Positions 11,530 to 24,525 of a stretch of DNA of 64,000 bases are shown piece after piece (the first letter of the stretch is position 1; the number at the start of each line of letters is the position of its first letter). The stretch lies in assembly GCF_012273895.1 (NCBI RefSeq), contig NC_052116.1:4774001-4838000 (forward strand). Reading direction: 5' to 3'. This DNA comes from Zerene cesonia. Taxonomy: Eukaryota; Arthropoda; Insecta; Lepidoptera; Pieridae. The translations under genes and the position numbers were made by a program. The notes beneath the pieces were generated by a model. It made no database searches. It saw only the letters and a list, made by a program, of their open reading frames with translations, and had not been told where the DNA came from.

Positions 11530-14221
11530 GTATGGTCCGCGGAATAATGTTGGACCATCGGCATTTCCACCACTTGGAGCTAAACCTGTTCCTCTTATGG
11601 GCTTGAATATCCAACCTCAGCCTGAAGGGCTCCCTGGTTTTCGAGGTCGCTTTGATGGCCCTATATTTGACGACATGCCTCCTGGTGTCGATCCTCCAGT
11701 TCCAGGGTATGAGCCTCCGCCATTTGAAAAACCGCCCTTCGGTCCTCCAGGTTCATTAGATCGTGACAGATTACCACCATCTACGTATAGGGATCCTTAT
11801 CGTCCACCACCTTACGCTGAGGGATATAGGGATTCTTCTTTGCCTTCTATTCAAAATGATATTCCCCTTCATGGAGGAGACCATCCCCCGCGTTACCGCG
11901 ATAACTTTAGGCCAGGAGCTCCCTATCGTGACGCGAGCGGGCCTATGCCTTATAGAGATGGCCAACCCTACCGTGATCAAGTTTTGCCTGTTCCTCATCG
12001 TGACGCTAATTATAGAAATGGACCTCCATTCCGCGATAATTCATTTAGAAATGCACCATTCCGCGATGGAAATTATCGCGAGAATATTCCTCACAATTAC
12101 CGTGATGGTGGTTTACCATTTCGACCACCTAGTGTTGATCCCAGAGAACAAATACCACCATTTCATGATCCTAATTATCGTGATGGATTTAGGGATGATA
12201 ATAGCCGTGAGGGGAGGCCAGGTTTTCGGTCAAATAATCCTCGTAATAGAGTGGGTTCCAAACGAAATGCTAATCAAGATCATGAAAGACCAAGAGAAAG
12301 AGAAGGTCGTGACATGGCTGAAAGATTTGACAGAGATAGACAATCTCGTGGAATGGAAAAGGGCCGAGATCCACGGGACGAGCGTGGTCGTGAATATGAC
12401 AGGAATAGGGATTATGATAAGGAGAGAGGTCATGAAAGAGGAACTCCAGAGAGAAAAGCTCGCTCAAGAGACATTCGTGATAAAAGACGTAGTGAGTCTA
12501 GGGGTCGCTCACGAGATCGTGATAATAAAAAAGAAAAGAAAGAAGAGAGAGTAAGAGATAAATCCTCGACTGAAAGAAATAAAGACCACAAAGAGAAAGA
12601 TAAAAAAGTGAAAGATAGAAAAAAGAAGAAACGTGAAAAGGAAAAAGAGCTTGAAAAGAAGAAGAAGCGTGATAAGAAAGAGAAAAAAGATAGCAAGGAA
12701 ATGAAAAAAGAAGAGGAAGATGGAGACAAGGATAAACCGATCGAAGAAGCACCTATTACGAATGAGGCAGATATTGAAACCAAGGAAGAAAAACAAACAG
12801 AATCCGACCAGATACATAAAAAAGAAGATGTTACAACAACTGATACCATGAAAAATGCAATGATTGATTTGTATGGAGATGAAGCTGCTGAAGCAGTTGA
12901 TAAAGAAATAATCCAAAATTATATAAAAAGTGAAAATGTGGAGGATAGTCAAAATCCAAAGGAAACTGAGGCTAGCAATAAAGATGAGCCTTTTGATGGT
13001 ATTGAATTGCAGCCTGCAGCTGATGAGTTAGGTGCTGATTTAGAAATTTCTTTAAATACCTCTAAGGAAGTATTAGCACCCTTACCAGAATTGTCAAAGT
13101 GGGAAGTAGACGAAGATAATCAAGAAAAATCTAAAGAACCTGGTGAAATAACGTCTCCTGAAGATAATGGAGAGTCTAGAAAAGTGACATCTGATGTCAT
13201 TAAACGCGCAGAAAAAGCAATATTTGCTAAAGCAGTTAACTCATTAAGACCAATTGAAATAAAGAAAATTAGTAGTGATCGTTTAAAATTATATGGAGAT
13301 GAAACTCAAAATAAATTAAATAATATACAAATTACGGTTCCAGTAACAGATGTGGATCAGAGATCCTTAGAAACTCTTGACAAAAAGGGGAGATACTCTA
13401 AAACCCCACCACCTCGATTATCTGTTAAAGATAGATTAGGTGGAAAAGTGGAAGATGTGCGTCGCGTTAGAGAGCCACGTGTTGTACACAGTACTGTGGA
13501 ACGTGTTAAGTCACGCTCAAAAACACCTAAAAGAGAACAAGTTCCATATCGAAGAGTAACTGTAGAAAAAGACAGGGGAAGAAAGGCTGATAATAGAATA
13601 GATATCCCGAAAGATCGTCACCCTAACATCGAAAGGCGAGTTAGAGCTGAAGTTGTTAAAATAGACGCACACTACAGACAAGACATTAAGAGAAAAGAAA
13701 AATCTTCAAAAGAAGACAAAAATATGGAAGACAAAATTACTGGTCACAAAATGAAGGACAGTACAGAACCTAAACCAATAAACGAAAAAGAACGTAAAAA
13801 ATCCACATTGGATGAAGCACACTTTGAACCAGATTATGATGAAACTGTTGAATCTGATCACGATGTCAAAGATGATCTTGGTAAAAAACGGGAACATTCA
13901 AAATCCCCGGGTCCTATAGATTCCAAAAAACCAAAGTTTGAGAATGAGACGATCAAACTAGATTTGACAAATGTTAAAAAGAAACCTGATTCGGAAAGCG
14001 AGTCATCGGCGAGCGGTTCGGATGACTCATCTTCATCGTCATCGTCTGACGCTCGTAAGCGTAAAAAGAAAAAGAAACGAGCCAAGAAGAAAAAGAAACG
14101 TGCTGCCAGTGATAGTGATAGTGACTCGGGCTCGAGTTCAGACGATCACAAGAAAAAGAAGAAAAAACGTAAACATAAGAAAAAATCAAGTAAAAAGAAG
14201 AAGAAATCTAAATATAAGTAA
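11530..14221 (+). CDS. RBBP6: RBBP6/Snama-like E3 ubiquitin ligase, C-terminal last exon (partial)
   Basis: RBBP6 (Drosophila Snama) couples a RING ubiquitin ligase to pre-mRNA 3'-end processing and p53/Rb pathways in the nucleus. The visible exon follows acceptor TTCTTACAG, starts in phase with a split codon and gives about 896 residues to TAA at 14219..14221. It has a proline-rich start, then many iterated YRD/FRD units (nt 11780..12200), an RS/RD and K/E charged region, two LYGDE motifs, a segment with RSKTPKRE, the motif EAHFEPDYDE close to vertebrate RBBP6 EAAFEPDYNE, an acidic-serine run, and a lysine-rich tail ending KKKKKSKYK. The DWNN, CCHC and RING parts are absent here. The Met at 11477 is intronic. 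The alternative is another SR-like nuclear protein; the FEPDY motif and tail decide for RBBP6. Confidence 0.78.
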
Positions 14222-14335
14222 TATTCTTGTCATTAAGTATTTTACTTTTCTTTAACTAAAGTCATCAATTTTAAGGGAATCGCGACTGCTTCTAATGGTC
14301 AATAAGACACGTCTTGTTTGGGTTAAACTAAGGAA

Positions 14336-14341
14336 AATAAA
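14336..14341 (+). promoter_or_regulatory. Candidate poly(A) signal of RBBP6-like gene
   Basis: AATAAA 115 bases after the stop. Further AATAAA hexamers at 14405..14410 and 14522..14527 could be used instead. Confidence 0.4.
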
Positions 14342-15428
14342 CTAAACGTTTTACATTACATATGTAGTCATGTATTTAACTAGTGAAATACATTTTATGA
14401 GTAAAATAAAATCGTGTTCCTTTTTTAATCCCGTATTTCAGTTTTCTTTTCTCTTATTAACTTTATGTAATTTGCTGATATAGACCTACATGCCTTTTCT
14501 AGATATTGCATAAAATCATTCAATAAACTGTTATTGCAATGAAGGTGAAAGTTAGTATGAACATTTTATATGTTGTATGTAATAATTACATGTATTTTCT
14601 TTGCTAAGCACATAACATTTCTGTGAGATGCCTAATTCATCAAACTGCTTATGCAGACCAATTGAGCTTACCATAGAAGGTGTTTACATGGTCCCACCAT
14701 TGTAGTTGTTCGTTTAGTATTAACACAAGAAATACCGTTGATTCCTTAGGGTATAACGTTTTTTTTATAAAATATCTCTTTCAACACTTTTGAGAGGATA
14801 AATTCAGCACTTTGTTTTTTTTTTTGCATTAACATCAATTATTAGAACTGAACAACAATAACCTCATTACAAGAGCATTTACATCGTCAATATTTGGGTC
14901 ATTTGTTTCTACATTAAATATTAAGAATATGAAAAACTTTTCAACACATATCCTATAAAAAATTAAGGTTATGATGAATATAAATCGAGAACAAAAAGGG
15001 ACCTATAATTTAACATTCTGGAACGCAATCGACGCACGACGCACTACGCAAGAAATTTGACCATTGACAACGACTGTTTGTACCCAATTCAAAAATATGA
15101 AGCTATATATGCGAATGTGTGCTTTTTGTCTCACTTTCACGTTACATAGGAACAATTTTATGAAAGAATTTTTGTGCTTTGAGATAGCGAGGATGCTATA
15201 GTGACGAGCCATTATTTAACGCCGCGAATCATCTGATTACCGTGGGAATTTCTTTTGGCGAGCGACTTTCTAGTTTAAATTTCATGACCTACGCCTTAAT
15301 ATACATATATTCCAGGTTCTAGGCTAACCTATATTTCTAATAAGTTTTTAGGGTCAGGATATAGTAGATGAAATAATACATATCAATGTTCCAAAGATTA
15401 TCAGTTTTTTTTTTATTTATCTAAATTT
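14342..15428. other. Intergenic sequence between convergent RBBP6-like and SLC6 genes
   Basis: The two genes end towards each other. No other gene was seen in this AT-rich interval. Confidence 0.6.
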
Positions 15429-15434
15429 TTTATT
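15429..15434 (-). promoter_or_regulatory. Poly(A) signal of first SLC6 gene
   Basis: TTTATT on the + strand, i.e. AATAAA on the gene strand, 40 bases beyond the stop codon at 15474..15476. Confidence 0.5.
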
Positions 15435-15473
15435 TATCTAATTATTTTATTTGGTAATAAGTAGTTACATATT

Positions 15474-18400
15474 TCATCGATACCCTCGGAATAAAATTAT
15501 TGCAATATGTTGGAACCAGTTTCTTCTACGCATTTGTTCATTCATTTTTGCATTCCTTCTGAAATCTTTCCACTCTTTTCGTTTTTGAAGATCCGAAGGG
15601 CCGTAAGTTGGTTTTTTACGGAACGCTCTTTTTGTTGTCTGAAATGAAAAAAAGATTTTAGCTATATAACATTTCAAATCAAACTATCAATTATTTTTAT
15701 ATATTTTTTCCTGCTACTTTAAGGGTTGACTGGTAGAGATCGCTACCTAGCGATAAGGCCGCCTTGCTTACTTTTAATGTTATGTTCTGTTTTTCTTTTT
15801 ACAACAGTAAAGAATTTCATTTCATTTCATCAATATATAGCATTAACGTTTTGATGACTATGGTGAGTAATCATAAAAATGATAAAGGTGTTTAAAATAT
15901 GTACATTATTTTTTATTTTTAAGAACAACAGAACTCTTCAAAATTAAATTTAACGAAATGTGCTATATCTGCGACTTACCTCTACTACAGTTTTCGACCT
16001 ATATTTCCACAAGGCAAAAATAATGAATAAAGGTACCATAGCTATTCCAACATATTGTAAAACGTTTCCAGCAACTAAAAGAAAAACAACAATATGTAAA
16101 GAAAATCGCCTTTTGTCCTTCGATTTTTGTCTGATTTCTACAAATATTTATGGTATTGTTTAAACCTTTATACATGCATCACTCATGTTTTTAATTAACT
16201 GACAAAATCTTCAAAATTTTAACTAGTGACAAATACCTATTTTTTTATGATTATAAATTTAAAAGATAAGCAGACGAAGGCATCATTTTACATATCAATA
16301 ATATAAATATAAAGATTTCATACTATATGCTGACTCAGGATATTCATAGGTTCCACCAAATAGCAATTTCTCTGCTGTGATCATAGCGTACAAGAAAACT
16401 ATTATCATCATAACCGGTGTAACGATACTCCAACATAATCGCCAGTAGAACGATGTTTTTATTCCCAACATAAATTCTATATCCCTACACATGTTCTCCA
16501 ATCCTGGAAGAGATATACTTTTAAAATAAAATCTTTTACAAACAAATGCGTGTAAGTAACGATAAAGGCTTACCATATATCCAAAATATTCCTATAGTTT
16601 CAGCTATAGCAGCAAAAAGTCTCATAAATGTACCTCCGTAGTGATCGACTATTTCAAGTATGTATTGTCCGCCCTAAAAAAAATTGCAGGTACGATTTAG
16701 TAAGATTTTAATAGGAAGCCTATTGTTATTAAAAACTATTCATTCTGGCTTCGTTGAGGTTTTTTAAATTTAATTATTATCGTAATGCAAGCCAAGGAAA
16801 GGGCAGAAATCATTAAAATTAGTTCAGACTACGGTGCTACGATTTTCTTATTCACACAAGCGTTCCGCACACGGCTTCGCCCGCGTATTCACGGGAATAG
16901 AAATGTCTTTACAGTTACGGGGATTTTCGCCGCATCGCAGATCCTGTTGCGAGGGATTCCGGAATACTATACTATATCTGTCACGAGACTTAAACATTAC
17001 TAAATTCAAACAAAATCGGGCCAGTGATTGAAATCGAGCGCTTGCAAACATAGGAAGCATAGGTGTCAATGACGTTCTTGTTACTTATAGAACATTTTTT
17101 CTTCTATATAAGGTAGGCAGGAGGGTCGGTTAGAATTGAATTTTTTTTTTTGTATAAGACTTATTACATTTACTAAACAAAGTATCAAACGATACTCCGC
17201 AAACTGAAATTATTGTCCATCCTATATTTAGCCTAAGGTTGGCATCAATGCATTATAATTTAGTAGTGAAATAGTAACTTAATTGCCCAGTCTGATCCTG
17301 ATCAAAATTGCATAAGTCACATTTGTGAGAGTATCCCTGAGAAAGGGGTTAAAAACAAAAGAATAACATAAATTTATTGAAAATCCACCATGTAGGTATT
17401 CGATGTACAAACGTAAATAAATATACTGCGAATTGAAAACCTCGTCGGTTTTTACGAAAGTCGAGTCAAATTATCACTGATTTTACGTCCTTACCGGTGT
17501 AACGTAAACGAGTCCAATAAGGAAAGTCGCCGAACAAACTCCTGCCGACATGTAAATAGTAGGCACTCGAGGGAATGTGTCCAACAACACCGTGTTGATA
17601 GTGGAAACTAATGCAACACCAGATCCAACTCCCAATACCGCCATCATGAGGAAGAATAAAACAGCAAATAACTGGAATAAAAAAATCTGAGTTAGCAATA
17701 CTCGCATATCATCCTTAAATTTTTTTAGATATTGCTATCAATAAATAATAACAAAACGAATACACTACTATTGGACGTTAAATTTAAAACTATGATAAGA
17801 CGTTTCAAAAGTTCTTCGAGTAAATCTAAATCTAAACATTTGATTATAAATTGAAAACGCCACACCAGTATTATGTTATTTGTGGCCACACTTTCAAATT
17901 AGTTACCCAGTGAACAAAATTTTACTACAACCATTTACCTATCGCATAATATAGCAAAATATTATGTTAACAATCTGCACTTCTTCTCTATACATATAAA
18001 ATATATGTGCCAAATTTGATACTCTTGCGGTCGCACAATATTGGTAAAAATGGGAACAAAGTTTTTGCTTCACGTATTAATGGTTACATATTATATACTA
18101 TCACCGTGAATTTTTTAACACCGTTGGAATACAGATAGTATTCAATATATTTAATATATATTTTCGCGTGCTCGAATAAACAATATATAACGGTTTTTAC
18201 CATTATAAAACAATTTTTATCAATAACAGTTGTATTAAATTTTTCCTGAGTCTAACATCAAATTTAAACACAAATGTTATTCCTTATAGTAGATCACTTA
18301 TTATTTGGTTTGAATATTAATTCCAATGTTAAAACCAAATAATAAGTATGACGTTACATTGAGGTGCTTCCAATATTTTGACCACTTAGTTTGTAATTTA

Positions 18401-21400
18401 AATCGCTCAGATTTGTTTGCCATGGGTAAAATATCATGTAAATAAGAAGGCGTACATAAAAAATAAAACAAATATAAACAGCACAATATTTAAATTTAAA
18501 TAAACTGTAATAAAGCAAATTTTCAATATGTTAAATTTTAGCACGATATGTGTCATTTATAACCAAACTCACCTGAGGTGCGAAAGGTGTTTTAGCGATA
18601 GCATCGGGATATGATATAAAAGCCAAACTTGTCCCTCCAGATCCAATAACTTCGCTGACATCATCATAATTAAGTTCATACGCAAGATTGCCCAAAACGC
18701 CGAAAATTGTTATTCCAGATAATAAGCTAGTGAATGTATCTAATGTTGTTACGATCATCGCATCTCTGAAAAATGTAAAAACATTGTCATCAAACGCCCC
18801 AGGTATTGTGAACTAACGTCATCCTCGGCCATGGACTCTGTCTTATTATCTATTGCAGTAAGGGGCAGGCCGGGATTGTTCTGTCGCTTATTAAAACTCT
18901 ATGCATATGGAATATAGCAGCGTATTGAACGGAAACTTTCTAAAAGATCCGGTACTTTTATTCTTGAGGTCCCTTCGTGTCCATATATAAAAAGTAGGTA
19001 TTCGATATAATATTAGGTAATTTTATATTTACCTGTAAACATTTTGACTAAAATTGTTGTATGAAGAAAACATAATAAGTGCTCCTGAACAAACTGATAA
19101 TGAGAAAAATACTTGGGTAACCGCGGCATACCAAACCTGAAATTTATCATAATCGTAAATATATGACATGCTTATTTAGAATAAATTAATATTTAAAGCG
19201 GCATTTTACAATGCAATTTACATCGTAAAGATAAAGTAAAGTAATTGATTACCCGAACTTCTAATATTTTTTCCCACTGGGGTGTCACAAAAAATAATAT
19301 TCCGTTAGCGGCTCCTGGTAATGTCACAGCCCTGGAATTATAAAAATACCTTCGTTATATATTTGCAAAGATCTTAACTTTAATCTTTACCAATTGAATA
19401 TTGTTCATATAAAACTGTTTTGTTTAATGTATTTGATGGATACAATCAATTACATTACCTACTATAAAATATTCCAGCGTAAAATTTAACCTTTCACACG
19501 CGCAATATTTTAAAACTTTCTCTTGTATATAATTATTATAATATAAAAAGAAAGTCACTGACAATTTGCCGAATTAATCGATATTTGTATCGATAAGATT
19601 AAAAGAATAATTCAATTACACACTAGAATGTTGTTTATTTTGATCTTTTATCTAAGTGGGACGATTTAAAACAGTTAAATATATAGGTAGTTTAAAATAT
19701 GCATTACCTTATCAACAAAATTATCATAACTACGTATGGAAAGAGTGCAAGAAAATAGGCAGCCTTTCCGGTACTTTTCACTCCTCGGGCAACGATTACA
19801 AAAATTATCAACCACGACACTAGGAGACACAATGTTAAGTCCCACAATGGAATACCTAAAAAGAACAACATGTTTTAAAGCAGTTTTAAACTAAGGTCAT
19901 AATATGTGTATATACTAATATGTACTATGTATTTATGTAAAAGGCCTTTTTGAAATTTGTCCATAATTAATCTTATATATATAAAATTCTCGTGTCACAG
20001 TTTTCGTTGCCATACTCCTCCGAAACGGCTTGACCGATTTTGATGAATTTTTTTGTGCTTATCCGGTATCTATGAGAATCGGCCAACATCTATTTTTCAT
20101 ACCCCTAAATGATAAGTGTAAGGCAGAACTGCGTTTGCCGGGTGCAGCTAGTTAAATTATAAAATCTTCCTATTACCCACCGATACCATCATGGATCCCA
20201 TCGGACTGCCGCAAAACTGTCTTCCTGAAAATTCGTTTATTGTTTTTAAATACTACCTATGTTATGTAAAAATATAAATAATGGGTCAAAGAAAGCTAAT
20301 TTCATATAAAAATGATTATGCAAAAATAAAATCATTTATAAGATTACAGTACTGGTAAAACTAAGTCATGGATATTGGCCAAAATTTGAAAGATATAAAT
20401 TATCTATTTATTAGATATAAAATTATGCATACTAGCTTTCCACACGCGGTATCGCCCGCGTAAAACAGTGAAGACATAAGCAGTCCCAGGATTATTCGCA
20501 TAGTTCCCGTTTCCTTAAGAATTCCTGGATAAAATCCTTCCTACCTATCCTATCCTTTCTCGGGTCTCAAAATATCTTTGTAAAAAATTTCATCCAGATC
20601 GGATCAGTGGTTTAGGCGACAAGAAGAGACAGATATATAGGGTTACTTTCGCATTTATACTTTTAATAGGATGAGAGGGATGCTAAGGATAACAAAAAAG
20701 AGAGAATATATTTTTGATAAGAAACAATAAAACAGTATATACTTACGTGAAGTACAGTTCAGCGCTACTAACTGCATTGCCTTGTATTTCTGACATGTTC
20801 ACGATCTCTCCCGAAGGTACGCAATCTGTCCATGAGGGGTCGCAGAGCGCCCAGGGAAGAGTGGAGCTAAAACTCATCGCTAAGTAGTATAGGCACAATG
20901 CAATGATGGAAACATAATACGAAAGCACGTAACCAGCACCCATGGTCTGAGCATATCCTGTACCTAGAAATGGTAAGGATTTTAGTTGCGTTTGTTTATT
21001 AGTAATTTTTCATATCGCAAATTTGCTGATAGTTTTTATTTAAGTTGATATTATACTGCACCAATTGTACCTTTCATAGCTGGTGATAATGCCCATACTC
21101 TTACACAATTGCTGTTGCTAAACTGTCCGATCACTAATTCGAGGTAGTACATGGGTTTGCCTACGACAAAAAGTACTATAATGTATGGTATAAGGAATGC
21201 ACCACCGCCATTGTTATAAGCAACAAATGGAAATCTCCATACGTTCCCGAGACCCACTGATGTAGCGATGCAAGACATAAGAAATTCTATTTGATTGTCC
21301 CATTTTGGTCTTTTGCTGAGTCTTTCGTTGTTCATCTGAAAGTCGAATTTAAAAATGATTTCATTGATCATTACATAGCAAATTGTACAAAAATGTTTGT

Positions 21401-22773
21401 ACGTTGCATTACATGAGGTATCGAAAAAACTGCGTCATGTTGCGTTTGTATGTACCTATGATAAATATAATTTCTTTAGTTATCAGTAACACAACTGTAC
21501 AAAAACAAATACATAAAGATTGATTATAGTTATAAATTGACCTTATCAGCAATACAAACTTTATATCCCTCAATTGGATTCAAGATATTGAATGTAATTT
21601 TACAAGGACATTTGACTAATATTATTATACGTGACGAAGGTTTCATTGGAAAAGCGCCATCAAATTTTATTGTGAAGCTTCTTATTAACTAGATTTAAAA
21701 CAATCAATATTAAACAATTAATTCACAAACATTTACTTACTTATTATTAAAAAAAATATTGTTATGATTAATTAATATTTTTGTTCGCTATTAAATAGCG
21801 TAACGAATCTAACTGCACTATTGTCCAACGTTATCTATCCACTTTCACTCCAGAGACAGTTTTCCCATATTTTACTCGAAAAATTTTATACAGTTACAAA
21901 AACATCACACGTAGGTTAGAAACTACCTACTCGATGGTAAAATGGTATGTATGTTTGAGAATTAATTCGTAGCCGTAGCCGTAGCTGTTCGTAGAACATC
22001 GGTACTTGACAGCTTCATTTACAAAAAAAGAACACTAAGATTTCTTTTCCATACCTGCCTAATGATAAATAATATGATATAAATAAATAATAACAAGCAT
22101 ATTGAGTTGAAATGATGATTACTGTAGTTGTAGCTTTTGCTAGTTATTTAATGTTTATATAAAATTGTTTCTGTATTAAACTAATAAAAAAATCTGTATT
22201 AAAATAACAAAATACTTTTAAATTGTCACACATTATTGAAAACGTTGCATCCTTGTTAGAACTTTGTTAGGTTTTAAAATTCGTATATGTAAGACAAATA
22301 TATTAATATTTTGCCACAATCCTCGTAACTAAATGAATTTTTCAAGCTTTTTATTTTTTTATTATTACAATATCAAGCAATGCTTTGTATCAATTTAGTT
22401 CAAAGTAAGAAATTATTAACATAAAGTTACTGTTTCTTTGATGTTTTGAATAATCTATACTGTTAACCATAGTAGTTTAACCCATAGTACCATAATTATA
22501 ATAACGTTATTATATTAGAAAATATATCATATATACAAAATAAAATACCAAAATTTTAGTCTCACCCTTAATTTTTTGTCTAATTCTGTTTCTACATCTT
22601 TTTTAATTTCAGATCCATTAATTGATTCGGGGCTAGTTTCAAAACCTTTATTAATTTCTCCATTTTCTACATTTGCTCTTGAAGGCTCCTACAAAATTTA
22701 TTAAAAAAAAATCATTAGTTTGTACATAATTGGTAATGATAAATAATTATTTTTTTTATTCAATATTTACCAT
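15474..22773 (-). CDS. SLC6 sodium-dependent nutrient amino acid transporter (NAAT-like), gene 1, 14 coding exons
   Basis: Twelve-helix Na+-coupled amino-acid transporter of the plasma membrane. Exons, 5' to 3' on the - strand: 22771..22773 (ATG only), 22566..22688, 21071..21335, 20747..20963, 20181..20224, 19708..19855, 19253..19331, 19033..19136, 18573..18765, 17495..17671, 16574..16673, 16324..16503, 15980..16074, 15474..15638. All junctions have GT/AG and compatible phases, giving 630 aa, normal for SLC6. TM1 has SVGLGNVWRFPF and the NSS signature WRFPFVAYNNGGGAF (about residues 75-89). Extracellular loop 2 has the Cys pair CDPSWTDC and an NMS glycosylation site. TM6 has FFSLSVCSG, and TM7 carries Asp337 where chloride-dependent members usually have Asn. 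The acidic N-tail and basic C-tail are cytosolic. Substrate is not predictable; NAAT is by overall resemblance. Introns hold Helitrons and a hairpin. Confidence 0.94.
15722..15829 (+). mobile_element. Non-LTR retrotransposon 3'-end fragment (RTE-like?)
   Basis: Contains AGCGATAAGGCCGCC, a motif recalled from 3' ends of lepidopteran LINEs, and ends in a short (TTTCA)-type repeat, as RTE elements do. It lies in the last intron of the first SLC6 gene. Family assignment is from memory. Confidence 0.4.
16858..17045 (-). mobile_element. Helitron-like remnant in SLC6 gene 1 intron
   Basis: Carries GGCTTCGCCCGCGT next to a decayed body, as in the short reversed Helitrons elsewhere in the window. Ends are not intact. 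Confidence 0.35.
18297..18346. repeat. Inverted repeat, 22-nt arms, 6-nt loop
   Basis: Left arm 18297..18318 pairs with 18325..18346 at 20 of 22 positions (one further G-U possible). Located in the intron between coding exons 9 and 10 of SLC6 gene 1. Confidence 0.75.
19971..20151 (+). mobile_element. Non-autonomous Helitron
   Basis: Starts 5'-TC after an A and ends CTAG before a T, the Helitron rule (A^T target, 5' TC, 3' CTRR). The body has the familiar lepidopteran segments ACTCCTCCGAAACGGC and GTTTGCCGGGTGCAGCTAG. Length 181 bp, in the intron between SLC6 gene 1 coding exons 5 and 6. Confidence 0.8.
20432..20672 (-). mobile_element. Non-autonomous Helitron, reverse orientation
   Basis: Begins A|CTAG on the + strand (reverse of CTAG|T), followed by GCGGTATCGCCCGCGT, a TTTCTCGGGTCTCAAA block, the ATCGGATCAGTGGTTTAGGC core and GTTACTTTCGCATTTAT at the far end. 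In the intron between SLC6 gene 1 coding exons 4 and 5. Confidence 0.65.
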
Positions 22774-23003
22774 GTTCGCAAAACTATCCGCGCGAGCGGT
22801 AGATTCAGGAGCGAATAAACTTCATTTGCTTAAATTATGATATGGTTAAAACATATTTAAGCTGATATCGTAATCATTTTTTATCGTATCATATTTATCC
22901 TTAATGTTTTTAGATAATGACGACATAGTCAATTTAAATATTATCCATATAATGTAAACATTAGCAACCAGTAGTTTAAATAGTATATGGATGACTATGT
23001 AAA

Positions 23004-23169
23004 TCTATACTAATATTATAAAGCTGAAGAGTTTGTTTGTTTTTTTGAACGCACTAATTTCAGGAACTACTGGTCCGATTTGAAAAATTCTTTCAATGTT
23101 TTAGCTAGCCCATTTATTGAGGAAGGTTATAGGCTATATCCGCCCCTGCTTGGCCTGTCGTACCGCTAG
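23004..23169 (+). mobile_element. Non-autonomous Helitron
   Basis: Starts TCTATACTAATATTATAAA after an A and ends CTAG before T. Body includes GGAACTACTGGTCCGATTTG and GCCCATTTATTGAGGAAGG. A related, more decayed copy is at 42327..42489. Only terminal and short internal blocks remain of the autonomous element. Confidence 0.82.
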
Positions 23170-24284
23170 TTTATAATAACAAACATCATAGTCATATTTG
23201 ATCCCACTGCAGGGCTTCAATGAGTGTTAATTTAAAATGTGGTAGTATGTCGTTGGCACTCATTTGGTTTGTAGGTCGTAAGTATAAAATAGTTAATTTT
23301 TTTGTATATTTTTGAAGTTTTTTTGACAACCAGATACATGCATGTTGGACTGCATAATATGAGCTTCCGATCTGCGGACGATATTGACAACAATATAACA
23401 AAACATATAGATAGATAATAAATCGGTACTACCTACCGCAGTGTTACTAGATAACCATCTGATTTTTTAAGATTGATGACTTCTATAGTATGCTCACAAT
23501 CCATAAATATATCGACCTCGACCTTTAAACTAAATTTTCACTTCTTAGCACCTATCGGAAATTAGTCTTCATAAGAATCTGATTATGGGTTATTAAATGG
23601 AGTAATAATTACGAAGCGGATTTTTGGAGGTCAGCAGTGATATCTTCGTCTATACAACATTTATCAGATAGGTCCCCTTATCTCTTACAAGCTTTGCTTA
23701 CGCGTGTAATTTTATTTGATTAGATTAAAGGGGTTGTTTTTGAGCACGTGCTGTTCTCTCTTATTTTTAATTTACTTTTTATCACGTAACAATACGTAAA
23801 TTGGCAAGCGCACCACTATTATTTTAATTCAAAATTAACAAATGATCGTATTTTTTTTCTAAAGATTACAAGAAAAATGCGTAAAAGTCTCAGCTGCATG
23901 CATCACGAGTAACCCCATATTCTTGGTTATAGGTATACAGATATCCAATTACTTTTAATATGAAAATGTTTATTTTTATTGATAATAACATTATTGACAT
24001 TACTTTAAATGACAGATACTAGAACCTTGTATCTCATCAAAATTTAGAATACCTAGGCACATCTTTATTCTATCTTTATTCTTAATCACGACATTTTGGT
24101 TTTAATATATCTGCTCTTAAAATATGCCCCAAAAACTAATATGAATTTTTTCCTGTGGTCGTAGTAGCAAAACGAAGAAATGTAGAAAATTATATTTCAC
24201 TTCTTATAAAAAATTAAGTGCTGTTAGGTGAAGAATTATAAGAATTATACGTAAATGATAATTATGAAAAAAAAAAAAGAAAAT

Positions 24285-24525
24285 AAAACGGTCAAGTGCA
24301 AGCCTGTCTCGCGATACTAAGGGTTCCGTGCAAATAAGCAACAGATCTTAATATGCTAAATTTACACCCATTGAATTAATAACCGCGCCATCCGTTGCTA
24401 TCTAATCTCGATGGGACGGGGATGCACAGTTGGACTTCGACTTGTCTGTCCGTCTGTCTGTGCATTAGTGGTAGGGCCCAGTAAGGGTATAAGCCTTTAG
24501 TATGGAACCCTAAAAACATAGCCCA
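24285..24525 (+). repeat. Dispersed interspersed repeat of unknown class, copy 1
   Basis: Similar in layout to 29660..29905 and 54530..54825: a CTCGCGA-type start, a CCGCGCCA..CCGTTGC block, a run of GACAGAC/TGTCTGTC units, and an end near GGAACCCTAA. No terminal repeats were defined. Confidence 0.4.

Noticed and set aside
11763..12952. Other-frame and antisense open frames inside the RBBP6-like exon
   Set aside because: Shadows of a low-complexity, charged coding exon; no family resemblance.
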